A stretch of DNA of 64,000 nucleotides from Aedoeadaptatus coxii (GCF_903819215.1 NZ_CAIJCT010000025.1); one strand, 5' to 3'. Counted from the stretch's first letter, positions 36,101 to 42,568 are shown. The notes: generated by a model from the letters alone, not told the origin. Translations and numbers: made by a program.

Positions 36101-37560
36101 ATGAGAATAAGGAAGTCCATATATTTAGATATGTAACAGAAAATACTTTTGATGCCTACCTATTCCAAACCTTAGAGAATAAACAAAAATATATTTCCCA
36201 AATTATGACGTCAAAGACTCCTGTAAGAGTTGCAGAAGATGTAGACGAAGCCACATTAAACTATGCCGAAATCAAAGCTCTTGCAACAGGAAATCCATTA
36301 ATAAAGGAGAAGATGGACCTTGATGTTGAAGTTTCTAAACTTAAAATGCTAGAGTCCAATTTTAAATCAAATCTTTACAAGCTGGAAGATAAAGTAGTTA
36401 AATTTTATCCAAAGGAAATAGAAAGATTAAAAGAAAGGATAGAGAACTTAAAGGAAGATATTAAAAATGTTGAGCCTTATAGAGAAGTAGATAAAAATTT
36501 AAAAGAAGATAATAAATTTACCTCTCTAATTATTGACGGAAAGAAGTATATAGATAAGAAAATAGCTGGAGAGTTTTTGTTGAACAAAATTAAGGGAGTT
36601 AAAATATATAGGGAAATGGATAAAGATGGAGAAAAAATAGGTGAATATAGAAATTTTGGCTTATCCATAAAATACGATTCTTTTTTCAATAAATATAACT
36701 TTATATTAAAAGGTAAGGGAGAATATAGAGGAGAGTTTGGAACAGATGAAATAGGTAATATAACAAGAATGGATAATGTATTGGATAAATTACCAGAAAG
36801 ATTAGAAAATACAATTTCAAAACTAAAAGATACAGAAGAGCAATTTCAAACAGCTAAAATTGAAATACAAAAGACATTTCCACAAGCTGAACTTTTAAAG
36901 GATAAGACACTAAGACTTGCAGAAGTAAATAATTTACTAGATATGGGAAAAAGTGAAGATATAAGCCAAGATAATCCATTACTAGAAGAAGTAAAGGAAG
37001 AATTGATAGACTTCATTAACAGAGAATATGATGAAGAAAACAGGTTAGAGGACTTTGATACTATATTTCCTGACTTAACAGATATAGGAATAGCTTATAC
37101 AACTACACCAGATGAAAAACATGAAATACAAGTAAGTTTAGATTTAATAAATTACAAGATGAACACTTATGTAGATAAGAACCTAATTGACAGCTTTCAA
37201 TACACCTATGATCCCTTAGATGCAAGTGATTTAAAAGAGCTAGTACAGATAAAGACATCTATTGGCTTTTGGAATTTTAGTGAGCTTGTATCAGTAAATG
37301 AAGAAAAACTGAGAGAAGTAATGGGACTTGAAATAGATGATGATGGCAACTTCTATGATCCATTATCTAAAGATATGGATTTAGATGGAATAATAGATAG
37401 AAATGATGCTGACTTTAGAGATAGTAAAGTGCAGGAAATAGGAGATTTTGAAAGGAAAGAAAAAACATCTATTATGGATAAATTAAAGGAATATAAGGGA
37501 AATTTAGTAGTAAATAATAATATAAAAGAAATAAATAATAGTGAACCATGTGGCAGATAA
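27160..37560 (+). CDS. Giant N6-methylase / SNF2-like helicase polyvalent protein
   Basis: A 3466-residue protein. The N-terminus (about 1-110) looks like an ArdC/LtrC-type ssDNA-binding region (AEFDYWKSIGRSVKRGEKGIP, given as AEFDYWKSIG and RSVKRGEKGIP). Residues 279-431 are low-complexity because another gene is coded there. Two tandem copies of one domain lie near 457-557 and 680-777. The methylase has EPSAGTGRF (1779) and GNIPFG (near 1843). The helicase has HEVGAGKT (2481), VDEAHAYKN (near 2644) and QRAGRIVRQG (near 2970). The end carries DPLSKDMDLDGIIDRND (3400). Start at 27160, after AGGAGGG; an ATG at 27145 precedes that site. Such proteins in Tn1549-type elements probably protect or process entering DNA (inference). 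Confidence 0.85.
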   Translation: MPRYDIVDLSRTIYLAKEEFKKDIKKYEEYLKVSGNNYKYPYIHQISIYNMDPKATACAEFDYWKSIGRSVKRGEKGIPLLDIDSGRIKYIFDIRQTVSINHNISEVKLWKYDSKKHLNLLDEMIDKFKEKDSKLLLSQEDKIAALVESNVRGKFNKILESLSDESLKSIQKVDLFNLLKESVKISISERMEVSYQLKEENLSLLSKISSSDIDKVLSISAYISKNILLDLGSEIKRLEILEKIQERKDLEQTKELKERYNKLSSDINGEINFKGGLEDEREIKIGRQGIPHGGGDLHTNRQGEFLRETGRDIQDGRIGGRHGSPNTQYGNSQENRFKETQQMGKDEIELSQGEQRRGLSDNVFARDIDGSSSIKGKRDRGLYHEGRSQNDGNLGADRRTERRGLSEISEIEEEHGYDPTRNRRKGDNPNLKNEEVESTSFFSAKNQGEQISFSNPISQREIDTFLIHGGNHEDGRLAVIAEFSKGKSLEEQANFLKEIYRGANGLEIERRKISAWFGKEGAIFKDGDEARYREGQIVSWKDLANNINNLLDRGEFASNVEIVESATYEREKIAETLLYLKRDLTDETKDRYLSSLNDIKGIGFQDEKENLGKKLEDKNFINKLRKEYEVFLEEYKINPDILRFHHYKLSRIYNDINDLEIERKLYRSNLKDIAPIQSFITQDEIDENLKRGSGFSDGKKRIYEFFTKKHDLKEQADFLKNEYGVGGSSHALSAARESGEWHDAKGIKYNKGNAKEILLSWSNVARRINDLIKKNRYIDEESFEENREKKTDQEINKTEKESQEYINYQDDLPPTDNDVYIERTNNSSIYYYQGQSVASIGDDGKLIIYDEFIPNFLKEDIYSIAFEKQLDIPLDQLDDGIILEGIHDTFYIKEKEEIEGREYYLLESQSRYDDIPNIVVNSNKEVIDDDIVNGFEEFKEFYTNKNKENIDFDLDSHRKDDYWIIEFNEGSSLIEKDYAGQRLTKELLDEIREIDEKIRLHNKTLGEDEYGQMTDEWEGYSKFYFNHIVDGKIVDHHKIDIGDGNEINQRDFEFLYEQIGKSQIELNQTIEENKIDEKIISINQIEDRIFDVLVKDKVLENEIIKARENLGNNTLASFNSVFQREYAQIMREVADKQRNLPDDMKSIDKVKELGIRIEHRYREYLNNSLENNIEDDKEILSIKVGDIVKTEDNKYLKIKNISSGYDNNHNQIIYYSYDAYFDKDLKLFSHSFKESDLKALEVLRNEVEEKLTKEIVEDKIAVKVGIYYALVDKEKTKDIELEETGIRVYPRKENSQGKIYTLYKGKSFEDSRKIDNLFDEITAKMKEVNLTNLNDVLELEREGLFEITDDKVTKFEEGYDIDVQSFNQQFPDYYNDIYVFNKNLEISGAYQNLAHINEENKITFNINLSQEEKSKIEEIRDKKEVLSKLIDKDIKEKREYYFDPQNEEYLLLSKKIEDGLLKKPENIIDGKEGYKVELILDVKGKSLKQNLRYNGYILNSNQAIKYKSYKDILSNLPYLLDDKHREVLLNGYLNQQIENDRARQEENPFKEGMSVRYKGKEYTITAINDTTSPKTIELEDSTGLMNGFITGSEIILFNDYRNLDLEVYKSSEKEQQFIDKEELVEQINFEDIDNNNKEEVKKDKKTDRENIEGVSEVSLENYKIINEEENLPPSQRLKNNIEAINVLKALEKENRSARKDEQEILAKYIGWGGLSDVFDEEKEGQWLDARNFLKENLTGEEYNRARGSTLTAFYTPKVVIDAIYESLSNLGFEKGNILEPSAGTGRFIGNLPEEMKESNFYGVELDSISGQIAKELYPNSNIQIKGFEETNFSNNLFDVAIGNIPFGEFKVADREYERNNFLIHDYFFAKTLDKVRDGGIIAFITSSGTMDKKSEDVRRYISERAEFLGAIRLPNTTFKGVAGTEVTSDIIFLKKRDRLLKIDEDWIKLDKDAKGLIYNKYFVDNPQMVIGTMEEIPSRFGTSLVCIENKDISLEEGIKKAIKNIQGRYEEAQINDDLGEETIPADDSVKNYSFALVDDEIYFRENSIMQKISLNEKDKDKVKEYLRLNESLRKVITYQKEDYSDEEIKKEQENLNKFYDDFNSKHGRLNSKTNKKLFREDANFSLISTLEKLDKEGNFIGKSDIFNKRTIKKAVIIDHTDRAIDALVLSISQKGKINFDYMEELTGKTRDKLIEELKGEIFLNLDSFEPNDINPFKSANELGDFSRPYVSADEYLSGNIRDKIEVVDSYIKNIEKELGKEENLEDSKLLKKELEELHFQKAKLVEVMPKALDASEITVRMGATWIPEQDYKNFMFDLLKTPVSSRWNIDIKYSDFTGEYRVEGKSSDRDNDLASFTYGTNRVNAYKLIEDTLNLRDTKVFDQVEDSDGKKKSVLNQKETMLARSKQEMIKEEFKSWIFDDVERRNRLVEDYNERFNSIRQREYDGSNLTFEGMNPEIELRAHQKDAIARGLFGGNTLLAHEVGAGKTFEMIGIAMESKRLGMSNKSMFVVPNHIVEQFGREFNELYPGANVLCATEKDFTPDRRKRFCSRIATGSFDAVIIGHSQFEKIPISKERQEYELQGQIDEIIDYIDEYKRERDQRFTVKQLEKTKKKLETKLEKLNADYKKDDVLTFEELGVDKLFVDEAHAYKNLYLFSKMRNVAGITSTDSQKSSDMLMKCRYMDEITNNKGLVFATGTPVSNSMAELYTMQRYLQYDELKKMKLQHFDSWASTFGETITAIELNPEGNGYRSKTRFAKFYNLPELMNTVKGFMDIKTVDVLNLPTPIAHYETIKTKPTEEQKEILETFSERADKVRDKQVDASVDNMLLITNDGKKMALDQRLINPLLSDDPNSKVNTCIKNVFSIWDKYKDKKSAQLIFCDMSTPSNDFNIYDDIKTKLIDMGVPENEIEFIHKAKNNMEKDAIFDKVRKGEIRVLLGSTQKMGAGTNAQDKLIAIHDLDIPWRPADLSQRAGRIVRQGNENKEVHIFRYVTENTFDAYLFQTLENKQKYISQIMTSKTPVRVAEDVDEATLNYAEIKALATGNPLIKEKMDLDVEVSKLKMLESNFKSNLYKLEDKVVKFYPKEIERLKERIENLKEDIKNVEPYREVDKNLKEDNKFTSLIIDGKKYIDKKIAGEFLLNKIKGVKIYREMDKDGEKIGEYRNFGLSIKYDSFFNKYNFILKGKGEYRGEFGTDEIGNITRMDNVLDKLPERLENTISKLKDTEEQFQTAKIEIQKTFPQAELLKDKTLRLAEVNNLLDMGKSEDISQDNPLLEEVKEELIDFINREYDEENRLEDFDTIFPDLTDIGIAYTTTPDEKHEIQVSLDLINYKMNTYVDKNLIDSFQYTYDPLDASDLKELVQIKTSIGFWNFSELVSVNEEKLREVMGLEIDDDGNFYDPLSKDMDLDGIIDRNDADFRDSKVQEIGDFERKEKTSIMDKLKEYKGNLVVNNNIKEINNSEPCGR
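27995..28453 (+). CDS. TnpV-like protein overprinted in the giant gene
   Basis: A 152-residue frame, +1 relative to the giant gene, with a perfect AAAGGAGG 8 bases before its ATG and an intrinsic terminator 6 bases after its stop. The protein has a TnpV pattern: NRWGRMRLNFLKENK, a YLQGILMDHLL segment, then a helical Glu-rich domain ending in a REIILI tail. The giant protein's own frame is Gly/Arg/Gln-rich and disordered here, as expected when the other frame is under selection. TnpV is a common small protein of Gram-positive transposons with unknown function. I am confident it is a real gene, less so of the family name. Confidence 0.7.
   Translation: MKEKLRLAGKEYLMEEGIYTPIVKENSFERQGGTYKMEELEEGMEVLIPNMAIPKKIDLKKLNRWGRMRLNFLKENKEEDYQIMYLQGILMDHLLSKEKEIEDFITREEVKMMETWGLTEELKEEDYLKYLRLKKNMDMTLQEIGEREIILI
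28460..28486 (+). terminator. Intrinsic terminator inside the giant gene
   Basis: Ten-bp arms (28460-28469 and 28471-28480) around a single central base, so an effective stem of 8-9 bp, then seven T (28480-28486). It lies just after the TnpV-like stop and inside the giant coding frame, where it encodes VESTSFF. Confidence 0.7.
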
Positions 37561-37593
37561 AACTTTAAATGAGATTATTAGAGGACAAAGAAT

Positions 37594-38736
37594 ATGGAAT
37601 TTGATAGAGATAGATTTAATGAATTTATTCGAGAAAATTTTTCTTTTGATGGTAATACTCAGAGAATAATCAACAATATAGTTGAATATGGAATTAAAAA
37701 TTTTGCCGAATCAGAAGATAAATTAGTTGAATTTATTCAGACTACAATCGATGATCCAACAGTTGAAGAAATAAAACAATTTATTATTAGTGATGGAAAG
37801 GAAGAAGAAATAAAAGATTTAACAGATAAGAAAGATAAAAATAGAAATGGAGGAATAAAAATGAATATAAAAAAGGGAAATGTAATTGAAACTGAATTTG
37901 GAGACACTATGGTATTGGATGTGAAAGATAATCAAGCTACCTTATTTGACGGGAAGCAATTTATTTTAGCCACAGGAGTAGAGTTTAACAAAGAAAGTGG
38001 AAAGTATGAATGGGATTCTGTTAGATACGCAAGTGATATAAAAACAATAGCAAATATGGAAAATACAAATTTTGAAAGCATGAAAAATACAATAGATTTT
38101 TTAGCAGAATATAATCATAAAGAATTTGTAAAAGGTATTATATCTCTTGAAACAGGAGTAGAAAATGAAAATGTTCTTAATAATGCCTATGATAATTATA
38201 TGAACGATTCAGTTATGGGGCTTATTGATGAAAAGTTTATTGAATATATAGACGAAGAAGAGTTAAAAGAAAATTTAGAAGTTAATCAAGAACAAGGAGA
38301 TAGAGAAATGAAAGATATAGATAATAAAGAAAAGGATACATTAAATATAGATGGAAATATAGCAACTGATATAGAAATTAAAGATTTAAAATCAAAAGAT
38401 GGGAGGGACTTTAAAGTAGCCTCCTTTTCTATTGCTGAAAATGACAAGGAAGGAAATGCAAAATTCATCAGCTGCTACGCCTATAATGACAAAATCAATC
38501 AAGTAAAAAATTTGAAAAAAGGAGATTTTGTACACCTATTTGGAAAAGAAAAGAAAAGTATGGGAAAGGATAATAAGGAATACACAAGTCTAAAAGTATA
38601 CTCTGCAAAGTTATTAAAAGCTAAAGAGCATACTAAAGCAAAAGCATCAACAATAGGGAAATTAAAGGAATTTAAGACTAAAGGGAATATGAAAGTGGAT
38701 GAAAAGAAGAAAAAGGATAATAGCATAGAAAGGTAA
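37594..38736 (+). CDS. SSB-domain protein with N-terminal extension
   Basis: A 380-residue protein. Residues 1-75 form a helical domain; 90-235 form a middle domain (NVIETEFGDTMVL, then LFDGKQFILATG); residues 245-345 are an SSB-like OB fold (LNIDGNIATDIEI, FKVASFSIAEND, KFISCYAYNDK, GDFVHLFGKE), followed by a basic tail. Good ribosome sites precede in-frame ATGs at 37861 (GGAGGA, codon 90) and 38308 (AAGGAG, codon 239), so shorter forms, including a free SSB, may be made. It may be a fusion of three once-separate genes. Likely role: binding of single-stranded element DNA. Confidence 0.7.
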   Translation: MEFDRDRFNEFIRENFSFDGNTQRIINNIVEYGIKNFAESEDKLVEFIQTTIDDPTVEEIKQFIISDGKEEEIKDLTDKKDKNRNGGIKMNIKKGNVIETEFGDTMVLDVKDNQATLFDGKQFILATGVEFNKESGKYEWDSVRYASDIKTIANMENTNFESMKNTIDFLAEYNHKEFVKGIISLETGVENENVLNNAYDNYMNDSVMGLIDEKFIEYIDEEELKENLEVNQEQGDREMKDIDNKEKDTLNIDGNIATDIEIKDLKSKDGRDFKVASFSIAENDKEGNAKFISCYAYNDKINQVKNLKKGDFVHLFGKEKKSMGKDNKEYTSLKVYSAKLLKAKEHTKAKASTIGKLKEFKTKGNMKVDEKKKKDNSIER

Positions 38737-38744
38737 AAGATTAT

Positions 38745-38781
38745 AGGGGGCAGGTTTTAGTCTGCCTCCTGTATTTTTTTA
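38745..38781 (+). terminator. Intrinsic terminator, end of plus-strand operon
   Basis: Eight-bp G-rich stem with one G-T pair (38746-38753 with 38762-38769), 8-base loop and T7. It ends the plus-strand genes before the convergent relaxase. Confidence 0.8.
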
Positions 38782-38822
38782 TTGGTTGTCTTTAAGGGAA
38801 AATGATTGGTCATATTGAAAAA

Positions 38823-38889
38823 TATCAGCCACATCCTATCAGGAGGGCTGATACACAAAACTTTTCACACTACCGGAGAACTGATACAC
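38823..38889. repeat. Hairpin and short direct repeat, possible IS remnant
   Basis: TATCAGCC (38823-38830) pairs with GGCTGATA (38846-38853), with TCCT/AGGA inside. CTGATACAC occurs twice (38848-38856 and 38881-38889) around AAACTTTTCACACTACC. The block resembles an insertion-sequence end, but no transposase is present. It may also terminate the minus-strand relaxase transcript. Confidence 0.3.
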
Positions 38890-38896
38890 CAGATCC

Positions 38897-40267
38897 TTAC
38901 TTATATAATTCATTATAAATGTACTTATCAGTATTCTTTCTTAATTGAGTCAATTCATTTATCAAGATATTCTCGTTGGCGTAGTCATCCATAAGAATAT
39001 CTTTTTTATTTTTGTATTCATCATATAATTTTGACAACTCTTTTATACTTGGATTTTTATATTGACACTTTTCTAAAGCATTTATTGCTTTTTCATATGC
39101 GATAATTTGAGGCTTATATTCACTATAAAAATCTTTATCATTTGGATTTTCTTTATAGGTTTTATAAATAACCTTATTTATTTTTATAGTGTTAATGTCT
39201 TCAATAGCTGCGTAAATTTTGCTCATAACTTTTTCAACATCTTTAATCTTATTTAAGATTTCTTGCCTATTAACAGCCTCTTCTTGGAGTTTAGTTTCCA
39301 AATCCATACTAGATGATAGTCCGTATTTTCTAAGCTGATTTAAGGTCTTCGCCATAGTATTCATGTTATGCTTTCTTGCCCATATTTCATAACCTTTAGA
39401 AGATTTAACCTTTTCATTACTTTCTGTGTCTATTATATTATCAAATTTCTTATAAGATTTTTTATCATAACAAATTTTGTTATTTTTGTAATTTTCATTT
39501 ACCTTATTTTCAATTCTCTCTTTTATTTTCTCTTTTGTATAATCTTTTCCAAGAGTAGTTTCTCTCGCACGAATGAATCGCCCTTTTTCTCCTTGTTTTT
39601 TATGCCTGAAAGAAAGATATTTTCCAAGTTTAATTTCATAGCCATATTCTTCCATAAGCTTTAAGAAATTCTCATAGCTATTTGCTTTATTAATAGTATG
39701 ATCAATAGCGATTTGAAGTTTATGTTTCCAGGATTTTCCTTTCTTAAATTCAATATATTCTTTGTAGGATTTACCATTGGTTTTATACTTTTCCTTAAAT
39801 TTTACATAATCTTCATCTATAACTGATAGCTTATACTTTCTACATAAATTATCACTATGATTTCTAATTTGGTGATAAGTTTTTTTGTTACTTTGATATG
39901 CTTTACCAGTCTCAAAAGAAACATTATTAAATAGTATATGGTTGTGAATATGTCCCTTATCTATATGGGTAGTAAGAACATATTCATACTTTCCTTTTAA
40001 GATTTTTTCGCATAGTTCTATTCCTATTTGATGAGCCTCTTCAGCAGTAGTTTCTCCGGGGAAAAAAGATTGAATTAAATGTCTTGCCAAAACTTTTGCT
40101 TTAGAATTACATTCTATTTTTGTTTGTTCAAATTCTAAATGAGCAGTTATAGGGTTACAGTTTAGGGAGGAAATTAGAATTTTTCCATCTGTTTTATCAC
40201 TATTCATAATATAATCAAGTGCTGCTTTTAAAGTGGATTTTATAGGATGAATTTTAGTAATTGCCAT
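38897..40267 (-). CDS. Relaxase, MobA/VirD2 family (MOBP-like)
   Basis: A 456-residue relaxase. The N-terminal domain starts with MAITKIHPIKSTLKAALDYI, typical of the Relaxase/Mob-nuclease family, and carries the metal-binding histidine motif HIDKGHIHNHILFN near residue 120; a catalytic tyrosine may be Y19. The C-terminal half is a charged, helical region. It nicks oriT and stays attached to the transferred strand. It overlaps mobC by one base and is read towards the plus-strand operon. The likely oriT lies upstream of mobC. Confidence 0.85.
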   Translation of the reverse strand: MAITKIHPIKSTLKAALDYIMNSDKTDGKILISSLNCNPITAHLEFEQTKIECNSKAKVLARHLIQSFFPGETTAEEAHQIGIELCEKILKGKYEYVLTTHIDKGHIHNHILFNNVSFETGKAYQSNKKTYHQIRNHSDNLCRKYKLSVIDEDYVKFKEKYKTNGKSYKEYIEFKKGKSWKHKLQIAIDHTINKANSYENFLKLMEEYGYEIKLGKYLSFRHKKQGEKGRFIRARETTLGKDYTKEKIKERIENKVNENYKNNKICYDKKSYKKFDNIIDTESNEKVKSSKGYEIWARKHNMNTMAKTLNQLRKYGLSSSMDLETKLQEEAVNRQEILNKIKDVEKVMSKIYAAIEDINTIKINKVIYKTYKENPNDKDFYSEYKPQIIAYEKAINALEKCQYKNPSIKELSKLYDEYKNKKDILMDDYANENILINELTQLRKNTDKYIYNELYK

Positions 40268-40635
40268 TATTCTTTCTCAGTATTTATGCTATTAGAATTA
40301 GTAAGAGAGTATATTTTTTTACGTATAGAGAAAATATCTTTTGCCTGATTTTCTAATAAGATTTTTAAATCTTCTACATCATCTTTATATATAATTGATG
40401 TAGTATTTACCCTTTTAGTAATTTGATTTATATTATTTGAAGTACGACTTATATTTGTTGACATTTCACGAAAGACATCCATATCTAATACATAAATATC
40501 TTTTTCTAAAATACATTTCATAATAAATTGCCTAAGAGTTTTACACTTAGATGCTTTATATTTTTCATTTAGCAATTCTAACTCCTCATCAGATAACATT
40601 AAATAGATTCCGTTATTTCTAAATCTACTTGTCAT
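40267..40635 (-). CDS. mobC: MobC-like relaxosome accessory protein
   Basis: A 122-residue protein with a ribbon-helix-helix-type N-terminus (IYLMLSDEELELLNEKYKAS) and a helical C-terminal half containing SRTSNNINQITKRVN, the conserved MobC segment. It helps the relaxase bind and melt oriT. GAGGAGG lies upstream on the minus strand. It forms an operon with the relaxase. Confidence 0.8.
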   Translation of the reverse strand: MTSRFRNNGIYLMLSDEELELLNEKYKASKCKTLRQFIMKCILEKDIYVLDMDVFREMSTNISRTSNNINQITKRVNTTSIIYKDDVEDLKILLENQAKDIFSIRKKIYSLTNSNSINTEKE

Positions 40636-40793
40636 AATTTAACCTCCTCGTATATTGTAGTTGTAATAATAAATACTACATTTTGTTCTCAATCCATCTT
40701 TCTTATGTGATAATAATTATGTAGATAGAGCTCGTAGTAAACCTCATTGAAGTTCGTCTACCTAATAAATTTATTAATAGAAATAAAAAAGAA

Positions 40794-40834
40794 AAACCTG
40801 TAAATTCAAGTAGGATTACTTGACTTACAGGTTT
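40794..40834 (-). terminator. Hairpin upstream of mobC, terminator-like on minus strand
   Basis: Long imperfect stem (AAACCTGTAA pairing with TTACAGGTTT plus an inner TCAAGTA/TACTTGA). Read on the minus strand it is followed by TTTTCTTTTTTATT, so it could attenuate a leftward transcript before mobC. It may also belong to the oriT structure. Confidence 0.45.
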
Positions 40835-40920
40835 AATTTATTCTATATGTTTCGTATGGAAATCTCCTGATTTAATTTTTTATTGCTTATACTTTATCAC
40901 TTTTTGAGATAATATTCAAG

Positions 40921-41110
40921 TTTACGTTGGGGCTATTATAAGCGTTTGTTGCTGAATTTAATTATTATAAATTTAGGGGTTTGGGGATATTCCCCAACAA
41001 GTAAAATGGAAAAAAATAAGCGATATAATCGTAGTATTCTTATTCCATTTTTAGTAAGTGCATATGCACTTACTGTGCTTGCTCATATACTAATAGCTCA
41101 TATACTAATA
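40921..41110. other. Candidate oriT region
   Basis: Several oriT-like structures are crowded here with no gene: TTGGGGA/TCCCCAA hairpin (40980-40996), a perfect 22-bp palindrome at 41053-41074 centred on GCATATGC and flanked by GTAAGTGC, and a 15-base tandem direct repeat (41081-41095 and 41096-41110, GCTCATATACTAATA). The location just upstream of mobC-relaxase is the usual place for oriT in MOBP elements. The nick site is not identified. The rest of the gene-free stretch 40636-41298 is plain AT-rich sequence. Confidence 0.45.
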
Positions 41111-41298
41111 GTATAAGTGAAGTTAATAAATAATATATGACAAATCTAGAGTAATATTGCAAAATTTACTTTTAAATAGGGATTTTTATAAGTATAATGA
41201 GATAGTATAAATATTAAGGAAATCATATTCTAAGTTGTTGAATTTCGTATTTATCAAATTTGTATGTAATTATTTTTATTTTGAGGGAGGGGTAATCT

Positions 41299-41670
41299 AT
41301 TCTACACAGGGAATTTGCAGAGGAAAATTATTTAGAAGCTATATATATTTTATCTTTGGAAAAAGAGGAAGTAAGAAATATGGATCTTGCTGATTACTTA
41401 GAATATAAAAGACCTACTGTTACAAGAATGCTAAAAAAACTTGAAAATAAAGGGCTGATTATTTATGGTGAAGATAAAATAATTCGTTTAACAGAGGAGT
41501 CAAAAATATTTTGCGAAAAAATGTATACAAGGCATAAATATTTGACGGATGTATTTATAAGGCTTGGAATAGATGCAAAAAATGCTGAAGATGAAGCTTG
41601 TCTTATAGAGCATGTTATTTCTGATGAAACTTTTGAAAAATTAAAAAAACATTTCGATTATAATTTATAG
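41299..41670 (+). CDS. DtxR/MntR-family metal-dependent repressor
   Basis: A 123-residue regulator. Residues 1-60 form the winged helix (EENYLEAIYILS, MDLADYLEYKRPTVTRMLKKLENKGL in two parts: MDLADYLEYKR and PTVTRMLKKLENKGL), then the helical metal-binding dimer domain with H84-like residues (TRHKYLTDVFIRLG, EDEACLIEHVIS). No C-terminal SH3-like domain, so it is MntR-like in size. The conserved N-terminus extends upstream of the TTG at 41356 to an ATT at 41299, which has GGGAGGGG 6 bases upstream; ATT is the only start that keeps the family helix 1. In equibactin loci such a gene (eqbA) represses the cluster under iron. Confidence 0.75.
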   Translation: MLHREFAEENYLEAIYILSLEKEEVRNMDLADYLEYKRPTVTRMLKKLENKGLIIYGEDKIIRLTEESKIFCEKMYTRHKYLTDVFIRLGIDAKNAEDEACLIEHVISDETFEKLKKHFDYNL

Positions 41671-41672
41671 TA

Positions 41673-41719
41673 AATAGCATAGATGACTCGCATGATGAGA
41701 TGTCTATGCTATTTTTTTT
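41673..41719 (+). terminator. Intrinsic terminator after DtxR-type gene
   Basis: Twelve-bp stem with one G-T pair (41673-41684 with 41702-41713), followed by eight T. It separates the regulator from the biosynthetic operon. Confidence 0.85.
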
Positions 41720-41737
41720 AAAAACATCTCAAAGCTA

Positions 41738-41766
41738 TTGATAAAAGCTATCAAATGGTATATAAT
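41738..41766 (+). promoter_or_regulatory. Sigma-A promoter of metallophore operon
   Basis: TTGATA (41738-41743), 17-base spacer and TATAAT (41761-41766). TTGATA and TATCAA (41749-41754) form a small inverted repeat over the -35 side. All genes from 41816 to the window end follow without a large gap or terminator. Confidence 0.75.
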
Positions 41767-41774
41767 AATTTTGA

Positions 41775-41790
41775 GTTAGCCAATACTAAC
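41775..41790 (+). promoter_or_regulatory. Candidate DtxR-type operator
   Basis: GTTAG and CTAAC (41775-41779 and 41786-41790) form an inverted repeat that starts 8 bases after the -10 box. DtxR-family boxes commonly contain TTAG/CTAA half-sites, though with tighter spacing than the 6 bases here. A repressor bound here would cover the transcription start. Confidence 0.45.
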
Positions 41791-41815
41791 AGAAAATAAA
41801 TAAAAAGGTGAATTT

Positions 41816-42568
41816 ATGTCAAAAAACTTTGAAATACTAAATAAAGAAATTAATGAAAATAATATAATAGCAAATCTTTTTATATTCCCATTTGCAGGTG
41901 GCGGGGTGTCCGCCTTTAGAAAATGGAAAGATGAGTTTGAAGATATAAAATTATTTGTTGCCCAGTATCCAGGAAGAGAAAACAGGTTTTCTGAAAAGGC
42001 TATAAGTGACATTAACATCTTAGTGGATAGTTTATTTGAAGACATGAAAGAAAATTTTGATTTTAGAAAACCTTATTATTTATTTGGACACAGTATGGGA
42101 ACAAAAATAGTCTATGAATTAGCATTAAGAATTAAAAATTCGGATTACATAAATCCAAGAGGAATAATTATATCAGGAGGGCGTGCTCCATTATATAAAG
42201 AACCTCATCCAATTTATCATCTTGACGATGACGGATTTATAGAAGGCTTGAGAAGATATGAAGGAACACCAAAAGAAATTCTAGATAATAAGGATTTAAT
42301 TTCCATTTTCTTACCAACACTGAGGGCAGATTTTGTAATAGATGAAGACTATCAAGACACAAAGTTTGAGAAATTAGAATCACCTATACTAGGTTTTATG
42401 GGAGATAAAGATCAAGAAATGACCTTAGATGAACTTACAAAATGGCAAGATTATACAACAAAAGAATTCACTTATAGATATATAGATGGCAAGCATATGT
42501 TTGTCAACACATCTCCTGATAGTGTCATTAAAGAGATAAAAGAGTTTATAAAAGTAAATGAAAATTGA
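41816..42568 (+). CDS. Type II thioesterase (NRPS editing)
   Basis: A 250-residue alpha/beta hydrolase of the GrsT/YbtT type: FPFAGGGVSAFRKW at the start, QYPGREN, the nucleophile elbow GHSMG with S93, and GKHMFV near the end with the catalytic His. It would remove wrong or stuck groups from carrier proteins of the assembly line. It has AAAAAGGTG upstream and overlaps the next gene by 11 bases, so it is translationally coupled to the phosphopantetheinyl transferase. Confidence 0.85.
   Translation: MSKNFEILNKEINENNIIANLFIFPFAGGGVSAFRKWKDEFEDIKLFVAQYPGRENRFSEKAISDINILVDSLFEDMKENFDFRKPYYLFGHSMGTKIVYELALRIKNSDYINPRGIIISGGRAPLYKEPHPIYHLDDDGFIEGLRRYEGTPKEILDNKDLISIFLPTLRADFVIDEDYQDTKFEKLESPILGFMGDKDQEMTLDELTKWQDYTTKEFTYRYIDGKHMFVNTSPDSVIKEIKEFIKVNEN

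Noticed and set aside
39368..39664. A plus-strand frame of 98 codons opposite the relaxase
   Set aside because: It is Phe/Ile-rich as expected from reading lysine codons backwards; the relaxase on the other strand explains the region.
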